Notes under the pieces: generated by a model
Database searches by the model: none
What the model saw: only the letters and a program-made list of their open reading frames with translations
What the model was told of the DNA's origin: nothing
Position numbers and translations under genes: made by a program
Shown: in pieces, positions 8,814 through 16,881 of the stretch
Layout: each line of letters begins with the position of its first letter
How positions within the stretch are numbered: the stretch's first letter is position 1
Assembly (NCBI GenBank): GCA_038093975.1
Contig: JBBPTG010000395.1
Coordinates: forward strand, 1 to 16,881
Reading direction: 5' to 3'
DNA from: Chalciporus piperatus
Taxonomy: Eukaryota > Basidiomycota > Agaricomycetes > Boletales > Boletaceae
DNA length: 16,881 bases

Positions 8814-11800
8814 ATGAGTACTCCAGGCAAGAATCGCAAGCCAGTGCCATGTCGCTTCTATAGTCAAGGTCGATGTCGCTATGGCCCCAAGTGCAAGGAC
8901 ATCCACGATGCAAACGTTCAGGTAAATTAATTCCTGTGCTTCCAATCGAGTGCCCTACGGCGCTGACCAAAGTTACCTCCTTAGAGCAGCACGCGTTTGC
9001 CTATCGAGCTGGTATTTCGATTCAACTTATTTGATGTACTGACCGCGCTGAATCCTCTCGCCAGCGCCCCGACTTTACACCAATAGAGGAGCCAGCAACG
9101 GTGGCTGCCGGCAGTACCTCTGATGCTCGCCCCAGACCCAAGCGTGGGGAGCTCCCTTGCTATGCTTGGAGGGCTGGGACCTGCACCAAAGGATCGAAAT
9201 GCTGGTATAGTCATGACCTCAACGTACGTTTTCCACTGGTTTTACCTGTCAAGGTTTCAACAAAGCCACAGGCACAGAAGGCAGGGGCTGAACGAGCTCC
9301 GAAGCGGGACGCTACGGTCTTATCACGTCCCATAGCAACGTCGGTGTTAGATGGCCCTTCAACCCCTCAAACTTCTAATCCACCTCGTTCCACCCGCACT
9401 GCGACAAAGATCGGACATGCACACGCACAGGAGGCCCAGGCTGCTGCTGCTCGTGAGCGTGCGCTCGCGCTCGCCAAAGAAGATGCCGCCAAAGCCGTGA
9501 CCGAACTCGTCCTCGGCTCCATCGTGACTTACAGCGCTGGACTCAACGTTTCAAGCCTAATCACAGGCTTTGAAACATCCACGTTGCATGTTAGAAATAT
9601 CCCTCTCGATGTCAAGGAAGATGATGTTCGGGCCCTTTTCAGGCGCCAAGGCTTGGACGTCGACCGTTTCCACTTCGTCGTCAAGAAAAGCTGGGGTCGG
9701 AAGCTCGAGGCAAGGATTGTCACCGACAGCGAGGCCGGACTGGCACTTGCCTTGGGTCTCGACGGTACCGAGTTTCAAGACGAAACTCTCGTGGTCGAAG
9801 TGTCCACTACCAACTCTCTCGAGGGTATGAGCGCCTCAGCCACTCAGAACTCTGACGTCTTGACCATATCCTGGCGTGCGCCCTCCGTGCGCTACGTTGC
9901 CAATTACATCGATATCCCTGCAGCCAATGAAAAGGTTCGGGAACTCGACCGTTTGCTTTATGCTGGTCGTCGGGTGAGGGTGGAGATGAACACCCTACCT
10001 CCCGATCGCTTCATACTAGGCTTTCAACCTAACTCGATCAAAATCAGCAATCTCCCCCAGTCCATCACCGACGAAGAAGTCATGGCGTTCACAGGCTCAT
10101 CGTCCGTGAAACGCTTGCGCGTGGGCGGTGCAGCCAGTATTGCTTACAGTGTCGAGCAAATTGCCAACACGGTTCGCGGAGATATCGACCGGGCTATCCC
10201 AGGTGGACTGAAGACATTCGACAATCCGTCTGGCACGTGTGGCATTGACGGCGTCGTTTCCGCTCGTGCCCACTTTTCCTCATGGGACGAAGCCCGTGTC
10301 GCCTATACCCACCTCACGGATAAGCGGTACGGGGGTCAGGCCGTGTGGCTTCGACTCCCTGAGCCGATGCAGTTCACCATCATCATCCCTCCAGAACAAT
10401 ATAAAGCACAGAAAGCTCAGTGGGACTCTCTTCTTAGTTCAATAAAGGATAGGATGGCGTGCATGCTCAATATCCACGATAACGGGAACGTCGTTCACAT
10501 CCGACTCTTTGGATCCGTCGAGGAGGCGATTGGGGCGTTGAAGGTCAGGGTCGAGAATCTCGCGAGGGGTGAGAAAGTGGAAGGATGGCATCGCGACTTT
10601 GCTGCTGCAAACAATCCGTTCTTCCGTCGCGTCCATTCAGAGACGGGGGCTTTCCTGCGCTCCGATTGGAAACGACAAACCTTGAAGGTGTACGGCGCTC
10701 CTAGGACAGTCGAGCAGGCTCGGGAGCTGGTGAAGACCGAACTCGAGAGGCTCGCATCGATGGAGCATACTGTCCCGCTCGCAAGATCTTTGGTGGGCTT
10801 CTTTATGAGGCAAGGGATTCAGCAGTTGAAGGATACACTCGGGGAGGACAATGTCAGATTCTCGGCTGCCTCCAGGAGGATCACCGTCAGTGGGGGTGAA
10901 GAAGCTCGACACGCTCTAGACCGATTGATCACACTCTCCCAGAGGGGCAACCATATTGTCCCTGATGTTTCGCAAGGCGAACAAGCATGCCCTATCTGTT
11001 ACGACAATATCTCGTCTCCTCACCAGCTAGGCTGTGGCCACACGTACTGCGTCGCTTGTCTTCGCCATTTCATCTCGTCGGCCTTGGAGTCCGATCAACT
11101 GCCTCTAGCGTGTCTCGGCGACGAAGCTCAGTGCCGTGTCCCCGTCCCCATCCCCACTATCCAGCAGTTTCTTCCTCCAGCGTCGTTCAACCGGTTGCTT
11201 GAAGCGGCGTTCGATTCGTACATCGCAAAGCACCCTGAGGAGTTCAAGTTCTGCAAGACGCCGGACTGCACGCAGATCTATCGTGCCATCAGACCAGGCC
11301 AGGCTCCCGGAAAACTTCAGTGTCCCTCCTGCTTCTCCGCCGTGTGTAATGGGTGTCACGAAGATGCCCACGATGGGATGACCTGTGCCGAAAGCGCTGC
11401 ACGCAGAGATCCCGCCGAGGCAGAGCGCTTGAATGATGCTTGGATCGCTTCTCAAGGAGGGCGCGTGAAGAAGTGTCCGCGGTGCAGCGTGCCCATTGAA
11501 AAACTGGAGGGGTGCAACCACATGGAGTGCCGGTATGTGTCTCCTGGTCGTAGACTCTGCGGCTAGATGATTGACATGAACGATTTCTAGTTGCGGTGCG
11601 CACATATGCTGGAGGTGTATGGGCATCTTTCAGGCTGGCACAATCTACGACCACATGCACAGCGCGCATGGGGGGATTCATGGCGATGGACCTCGGGCTG
11701 CCCCTGAGCCAGTGAATTTCGGTATCGATGTCGATATCGAAGAGCAACGTGAGCTCTTCCGTCAGCTGGAGCTGCGTCGCGCAGGTGCGAACCGAGGACC

Positions 11801-12158
11801 GCCTTTGAATGTTGCCGAGCGGTATCCGCAGCCACAGCCTGCAAGGCTGGAGGACGAGGGGTATATAGCCCAGCTGTTTCGACAACGTCAACAAGAACGA
11901 GAAATGCAAGAGCGACTGAGGGAGCAGCGTCAGAGAGCAGACATTGCTGAGCGAGAACGACTGGAAGGAGTACAAGGACGGAGAGCCCGAATGGAAGCCG
12001 TGGCACAGCGTCAGAGAGAGGAAGAACAGAGAGAGAGACGTCTCCGAGAGGAGCGAGCATGGCAAGAGCGTGTCAGAGCACACCAGGAACGTGAGCGACA
12101 AGCGGAGAGAGCAGCGCGGGAGCGAGAAAATTCGGGTTGGGGGTGTACGATCATGTGA
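8814..12158 (+). CDS. CCCH zinc-finger, RRM-like, RING-IBR-RING (RBR) E3 ubiquitin ligase
   Basis: Likely exons are 8814-8921, 9065-9223, 9272-11532 and 11591-12158, giving 1031 residues. A 27-bp mini-exon at 8985-9011 would add nine. Two CCCH fingers (C-x7-C-x5-C-x3-H) lie at residues 13-31 and 68-86. RRM-like segments begin near residue 193 (LHVRNIP) and again near 345 (IKISNLP). RING1 starts near 661 (CPICYDN, CGHTYC). The IBR follows (FCKTPDC, CPSC). RING2 starts near 825 (KKCPRC) with the presumed catalytic cysteine in GCNHMEC. The last intron, 11533-11590 (GTATGT...CTAG), splits RING2; without splicing a stop truncates it. A Glu/Arg/Gln-rich coiled coil covers about 940-1023. The protein ends GWGCTIM, a CaaX box. 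RBR ligases pass ubiquitin through a RING2 cysteine; the CCCH and RRM parts suggest RNA binding. The layout recalls the C-terminus of plant DEAH11/12 proteins. The ligase assignment is firm; targets are unknown. Confidence 0.92.
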
Positions 12159-12396
12159 GCCTGCGACGATGACAAACCTCAGTTTGCCAATGCGCAGGGG
12201 GCAGTAATATACCAAAGTGTACCCGATTCACCGAAGCGGTTCTCGATGAAGGTTGTATTCATATCCTCGATTTTTGAGTATGCACCATACGCACGGTCAA
12301 TTCAACTGCATAGGTGGCCGTACCATGGCGAACTCATTCTCTTTGTACAAAATATGGTACTAATACAAGATTCCGCATACACAAGTTGGTATAGAA
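12159..12396. other. Convergent intergenic region (3' ends of both neighbours)
   Basis: The 238 bp lie between the stop of the RBR gene (plus) and the stop of the nuclease-like gene (minus). They should contain both 3' UTRs and polyadenylation sites. I see no gene and no strong hairpin. Confidence 0.6.
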
Positions 12397-14326
12397 CTAC
12401 GCTTGGATCACTGCAGTAGCCAAGGCCTCCGAAAGCTGGGCTTCTTTTGACCACCCCAGCGACTTATACTTCGGGCCTTGTCGCAGCTTGAGAGCCTCTA
12501 CAGGTTCACCTCTCTTGGCTTCGAATTTCCGTTGCAAGGCCACACGACGCTGTGCCAGACGGAGGAGAACGACGGCAAATTGAAATACGGACATCGGATC
12601 CGTGAGGTCATACGAGCGGCAGTTGCGTTCCATAATGTACATTCTCTGCATGCATAGCATGAAACTGGATTCGCAAAGTGATGACAACGGGTCTGTGCTC
12701 ACCTTTTCATGTTGCCACCCCATGGTGATGAAGCCTCGATGACCATGGACTACGAGCCCGAAGACCGGCTCGTCGCCTAACCCAAGAGCATCAAGGAAGC
12801 ACAACGACGACACTAGATAGGAGCGGCATTGATTCATTGCTTGGAACACGGCTTCGTAACTTTTTTTCTTGTATTCGACGACCAGGATTGGGAGGAGTAA
12901 GTCGTCCGATACAGGAACGGAGCCATCGTCGGAGGTTTTGGTTGGAGTTGGAGTAACACTGGCTTTGGGGGGCTGGGAGGTCGCGGAATAATCGTGGTAT
13001 ATGAAGGGGTCGCGCAGCAATTGCTTCATGGCCGGCATCAGGTGCTCCAAGTCTAGCTCCGGTTCCTCCGGGACGCTCAGCTGCCCCGTCGACTTCGGCT
13101 TCTTCGACTTCGGCTTCGACTTCGACTTCGACTTCGAGTCGCTCGGCATCTGGTTCACGTCTGGCTGTAGGGTGTCGACAGCCTGTTGAATCAACTTATT
13201 GACTTGCTCTTTGAGACCGTACGTCTCAGTTCTCCACGGTGCCTCGCTTGAATCCGGACCCGGACGCTGAACGAGTGGTATCCGTTTGAGGAAGTCCTTG
13301 AATGCTTGATCCGCATCGAGAGGCTCCTTGAAGAGCCTTTCCACGGCTGCAACGAAGATTGAATCGCAAATACCCCTCTGGGGCTCTTTTTCCATGTGTT
13401 TCTTGACGTTTGTCAGAAAATTTTCCTTGGCTGACCGTTGTTCCAAGTTGTGGGTCATACAATTTGCTTGACTGAGAACTTGAGTCAATTGCGCCTTAAG
13501 GTGAGCGAATTCTATCGGTGGGGGAGAAAGAATGGGGGGTTGCCAAGGCGCTTCGTAGACAGCACCCAACATCCGCGCCGCGAGCTGTGCGTTAAGAGCG
13601 ACCCAATCCGAAAATGATTTGCCAATGTCGCCCTGTAGCATGTCACCCGTAGGGTTGCGAGGGGCACTAAGTGTCCGCTCAAAACTAGTGTTTTTGCGAT
13701 CAAAATATAGACCTGCCGGGACATGGCAGGAAAGCTTACTGGACATCATACACTCGATCGGTTTCACGGAGGCCACCGGTGAACCATAACAATAGAGCAT
13801 CCCAAACATGGCGACGATCCGCTTCGTTGGCACCATAGTGATGACTGGTCACGTCGCGTACGCGCGCACTATCAGCGGCAATCAGAACGAATGGAAAGTG
13901 GGATTTCATAGCATCGGCCAAAGAATCTGGTAGATTCTTGATCGACTTCAGGGTAGAGGAATTGTAGATTTGTTTTCGAATGTTCGCCAAGTGACCTATG
14001 GCCATGTTCGGAAGAGCGTCCTGCTATTATTAGCGATGGAGAGAGGTATCACTCAATCACCTACTAGGTTCTGCCACTCTGGGATCCATCCCTCCGCGGT
14101 GATTTCATCATAGAAATGGATTTGCTTATTGCAGTGCTTCATGCGAATATTGTCTTCCACATGGACTCTCGAGATGGTGAGAGCATTGTGTTCCATCAAC
14201 CAGTTAGAGGTTGAACTGTTACTTCCAAGGTCATTGTCAGTTCTCTTTGCAAAACTTTATCACGAATGAGATGTAGATGCGCCAAACGAGGTTGGTTCAT
14301 GCTTACTCGGAATTACCCTTGGACAT
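12397..14326 (-). CDS. Hypothetical protein with E-x-K (PD-(D/E)XK nuclease-like) domain, copy A
   Basis: Minus-strand exons 14326-14307, 14215-14065, 14020-13740 and 13684-12397 join in frame to 579 residues, ending at TAG 12399-12397. Introns are 91, 44 and 55 bp. The third (GTAAGC...ACTAG) replaces a stop that would follow VYDVQ. The N-terminal third is unrecognised (NLPDSLADAMKSHFPFVLI, WDALLLWFTGGL). A lysine/serine run (SKSKSKSKPKSKKPKS) in the middle may act as a nuclear signal. The C-terminal domain reads LLLPILVVEYKKK, then A..Q...YL, then VFGLVVHGHRGFITMGW. A beta strand with E-x-K, a helix with Q, and further strands fit the restriction-endonuclease-like fold. That fold is my inference; I cannot name the family. 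Start choice is uncertain: the first Met of the second exon (14196) is an alternative, and the gene could be joined to its upstream neighbour. Confidence 0.72.
13091..13137 (-). repeat. Coding hexamer repeat (Ser-Lys run)
   Basis: On the plus strand the words GACTTC and GGCTTC repeat about eight times. On the coding strand this gives alternating Ser-Lys and Pro-Lys residues in nuclease-like copy A. It looks like a slippage-prone simple repeat that makes a basic, possibly nuclear-targeting linker. Confidence 0.75.
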
Positions 14327-14454
14327 ACTAGCGGTCTCTCCAGGCCCAGGAGGGGGAAAGGCAAGCGGAAAGGACGATGGTGAGTTGGGGACGATTGATG
14401 ATGAATTCCCTCTTGCGCACAATCAATGGCTTTATAAGTGAAATCACGGAGAAC

Positions 14455-15935
14455 TTACTCGCCACAAAAATCGTCATTCTGATCGACAGCCTCTCTCCAG
14501 CGCTCAATTCTATCCTTGCATTGTTCTCCGAATAAGGGGTTCCCAACCACTAGGTCCGATCGCCACGAGAATGAGGTACACCCACATGCAGCGGGGATTG
14601 ATGCCCCAGCGATTACCCGATGATGGTTGCGAAGCTGGAAGACGAATTGGGCAAATGCAAATACATCGAGGGGCATAGAAAGATCGAATATCCCGAATGG
14701 CGGGCCTGTTTGGTATGTTTGGTAATCATCTGCGGCGGTTGCGAAATGGACCAGGGGCTCAAATCGAGTCAGACAGAAGAGAGATAAACCATTTCGCGAG
14801 ACTCACCGGGTCATTAGCTCCGGACGTGTCGATCCAGGAAAAAACTATTCGACCGATTTGTCCTGACTCGGATAGGACAAGGCCAATCGCAGGTTCATCG
14901 ATGCCCCAAACGTGGCGCTGATACACCACACTGCTCAGTAACGCCGTGATATTGTCGGGATCCACGATCATAAACACAGGAAGTTCAGCAAAATGCCGAA
15001 TTCCGGTTCCGGGTAGAATGTGTGCATCAAAAGGTACCTCAATCGGTGATGCCTGTGGCGAGGAATCGGACGAAGGTCCGGCTTCAATTTCCTCCGATGT
15101 GGTGGCCTCGCCAGAATCGTCTTCAATTCCGTCCGATGTGACCTTGTCAGAATCGTCTTCAATTCCGTCCGATGTGACCTTGTCAGAATCGTCTTCAATT
15201 CCGTCCGATGTGGCCTTGTCAGAAATTCCGTCCGATGTGGCCTCGTCAGAATCGTCTTCAATTCCGTCCGATGTGGCCTTGTCAGAATCGTCTTCAGTTC
15301 CGTGCGATACGGTGACCTTGTCAGAATCGACTTTAATTTCGACCGATGCGAACCCCGTGTCAGGATCATCGCTGGGAGACGCCGCGACTGGCATGACTAC
15401 GTGCGACAAGACCAACGTAGCGTTGCCATCAAAGTCGCTTTCTGACAATGGATGGTCGCCAGATTCACGGGGTTTGACGAAGTCAACTTCGCAACTGAAA
15501 CAGAGTCAGTCCCAATACTTAACATGGAGGCAAACCACTCAACCGCATGGAGAGATCATGTGACACGGATCGCCAGACAGTTGTAGCGAATAAAAGCCAC
15601 AGAGCGCGTGACTGCCACATACAATTAACCTGAGAGGGTGAGGAAGCAATTTCGCGCACGAGTGTGCTGATCGAAAGGATGAAATCAAACATGACAGCCA
15701 GCTGCTGCTGTAAGTCCGGGTCGGCGAATTCGATGTGCTCCGGTGGTATAGCAGAAGGGTGGCATGCTACCTGCTGTTGTAGTATTAACAACGAGCGTTG
15801 CGCGAGGGCTGAGACCGCGGGGTAGGGTCCGGCGGCTACCCAAGCCGGGAAAGAATGGGACAAGGCTCGAGCGAGCGGTGCAACGCGTTCAGGCCAATCA
15901 CCTGGTTTGGACACTCGGTGTTCGATAGGACCCAT
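14455..15935 (-). CDS. Hypothetical protein related to copy A, acidic repeat linker, E-x-K motif absent (copy B)
   Basis: Minus-strand coding blocks are about 15935-15630 (the start ATG; the 3' end of this exon is uncertain), 15494-14817 and 14757-14455. The second intron has a perfect GTGAGT donor and ends in a GAG acceptor after a CTGAC branch word. Copies A and B share the order: W-V-A helix and PP..IEFA; low-complexity linker; LP-[IV] strand; [FI]GLV strand; then [YF]DL..P[ML].VF.FA....LR. Copy B has LPVFMIVDPDN where copy A has LPILVVEYKKK, so the E-x-K pair is missing. Its tail (WRSD..., RIERWREAV) matches what I recall of similar agaric proteins. The linker is an acidic 12-residue tandem repeat. 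The phase between the first and second blocks is not settled: the acceptor at 15495 needs a phase-2 donor, while the best donor (15629) is phase 0. The N-terminal region of copy A has no counterpart upstream. Confidence 0.6.
15096..15341 (-). repeat. 36-bp coding minisatellite (12-residue acidic repeat)
   Basis: About seven head-to-tail units lie inside copy B. Two adjacent ones, 15132-15167 and 15168-15203, are identical. One (15204-15230) has lost 9 bp and so stays in frame. The outermost right copy (from 15303) is diverged and 3 bp longer. On the coding strand each unit reads about DSDKVTSDGIED. All length changes are multiples of three, so the frame is kept. The run probably forms a flexible acidic linker and should vary in length between strains. 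Confidence 0.88.
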
Positions 15936-16881
15936 GATCAATCTATAGTCTATTGTGAGAGAAAATGTGCATTCGCAAGATCACTGAAAATACCTATGAG
16001 CAATCAGCCTGACTGGGAGGTCGGTGAGAAATGATGTGTTGAACTGGCAGCCTTCGGTCGCGGCGCTAGATCAATGATGTGGGTTGTGGCCTAGTAGGAA
16101 CGACTGTCTTCCTGCGTACTAACTTGGGGCTACCTACGGGAGACTAGTTGTGGCCAGAGGTTTGCTTCAAAAGTGTTTCTGGAACGCCAACATGAAACTT
16201 GGACAAACAATTTGGAGTCGGCTATCCTGCAACTTGAACCACACTAGTGCTCCGAAACACGATTTCAACAACCACAACCCGGTAACTTTTGTTTCAGATG
16301 CAATCCCACACGATTCCCAGAAAAATCCAGGACAAATCCCAAATCTCCAAACGCCAGGGAAGGGACCCACCCCGAGTGATCGGGCTCAAGGACAATGGAA
16401 AACCTTCCTCAGTCAGCAGCATTGTTTCGCCAGAGATGGATTGGTCGCCGGTCATAGCATGACTCAAGGTACAAGATATTGGGGCGCGGGATACTCTAGT
16501 GAATGGACACCCTTCATACACTCAAGTGCTATCAAGACCAAGATCTGATTCACTGTTAGATACTTGGTCTCTGTCTACGCGTTTGAATGGATAGTGGTTG
16601 GCGAATTGCACTTCAAATCCACTAGGCACAGCAGCTGGGCCTCGTTTGTATCACAGAAGAGAGGCCACATAGCGTCTAGCTCCTACAGCGAATGTTATGT
16701 GAGATGCAGTTTTGACGGTGATAACCCAAATGAGAGGGTGGTGCATGTTCGGCGAAGAACATAGCTGTACGTCTGCAAAAACGGACTGCCAGATATTGAA
16801 GTTAACGATGTGTCGCAAAGCGTTTCGAACGAGGGCTTACAGAACATTCTAGATATCACTTTGATTTTTTTGACGGTATAC
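15936..16881. other. Right-hand stretch with no convincing gene
   Basis: About 950 bp. One plus-strand open frame (16150-16548, 132 codons, GTG at its start) has no recognisable domain or splice structure and is not called. The promoter of copy B must lie in the first part; the cluster TTTTCTCTCACAATAG just upstream of its ATG looks like an acceptor site, so an unseen 5' exon is possible. I found no sequence like the N-terminal domain of copy A here. Confidence 0.45.

Noticed and set aside
11289..12215. 308-codon open frame on the minus strand
   Set aside because: It is antisense to the RING2 and coiled-coil exons of the RBR gene. The GAG/CGT-rich repeat-like coding leaves the complementary frames open, and the translation is a low-complexity Leu/Ser-rich string with no domain.
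13685..13836. Upstream Met-containing frame (MVPTKRIVAM...) as the start of nuclease-like copy A
   Set aside because: This stretch is a different frame over the third exon and the intron 13739-13685. The frame with NLPDSLADAMKSHF splices cleanly into FERTLSAPRN instead.
15096..15341. CRISPR-like array of 36-bp repeats
   Set aside because: Units are directly adjacent with no spacers, lie inside a coding exon, and the genome is eukaryotic.
14946..15563. 205-codon Ser-rich open frame on the plus strand, and another minus-strand frame over the same repeat
   Set aside because: The 36-bp repeat is a multiple of three, so several frames stay open across it. Only the minus frame with the acidic repeat joins the conserved LPVF...GLV domain.
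16150..16548. 132-codon open frame on the plus strand
   Set aside because: It begins with GTG rather than ATG and shows no domain, no family resemblance and no clear splice context. It is probably chance.

Overview
The window looks like nuclear DNA of a mushroom-forming basidiomycete (Agaricomycetes). Genes are split by many short introns, mostly 43-64 bp, with GTAAGT/GTACGT/GTATGT-type donors, CTGAC/CTAAT-like branch points and YAG acceptors. The recognisable families fit too: a NACHT-WD40 NLR, an F-box protein of the expanded agaric type, an RBR ubiquitin ligase, a stonustoxin-like protein and nuclease-fold-like hypothetical proteins. I saw no tRNA, rRNA, CRISPR array or intact transposon.

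Layout. (1) 1 to about 3.38 kb, minus strand: a NACHT-WD40 NLR-like gene running off the left edge, with an in-frame TAG and at least two frame shifts. It is most likely a decaying gene. (2) 4243-6728, plus: a six-exon stonustoxin/MACPF-like gene, intact as far as can be seen. It is divergent from the NLR across about 0.9 kb of apparently empty DNA. (3) 7531 to about 8341, plus: an F-box gene whose N-terminal half is clear and whose C-terminal half is hard to join. (4) 8814-12158, plus: a large gene with two CCCH zinc fingers, RRM-like segments, a RING-IBR-RING ligase module, a charged coiled coil and a C-terminal CaaX box. (5) 14326-12397 and (6) 15935-14455, minus: two tandem related genes. 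Gene 5 has an E-x-K motif typical of PD-(D/E)XK nucleases. Gene 6 lacks that motif and carries a 36-bp minisatellite coding for an acidic linker. The last roughly 0.9 kb shows no convincing gene.

Function. The RBR ligase looks like a conserved core-type gene. The NLR, stonustoxin-like gene, F-box gene and nuclease-like pair are rapidly evolving accessory families. The NLR next to a pore-former-like gene recalls fungal NLR/effector pairs used in allorecognition and cell death, but this is inference from position, and the NLR copy appears broken. All exon boundaries were read by eye from splice signals, frame and remembered family patterns. No alignment or transcript data were available.
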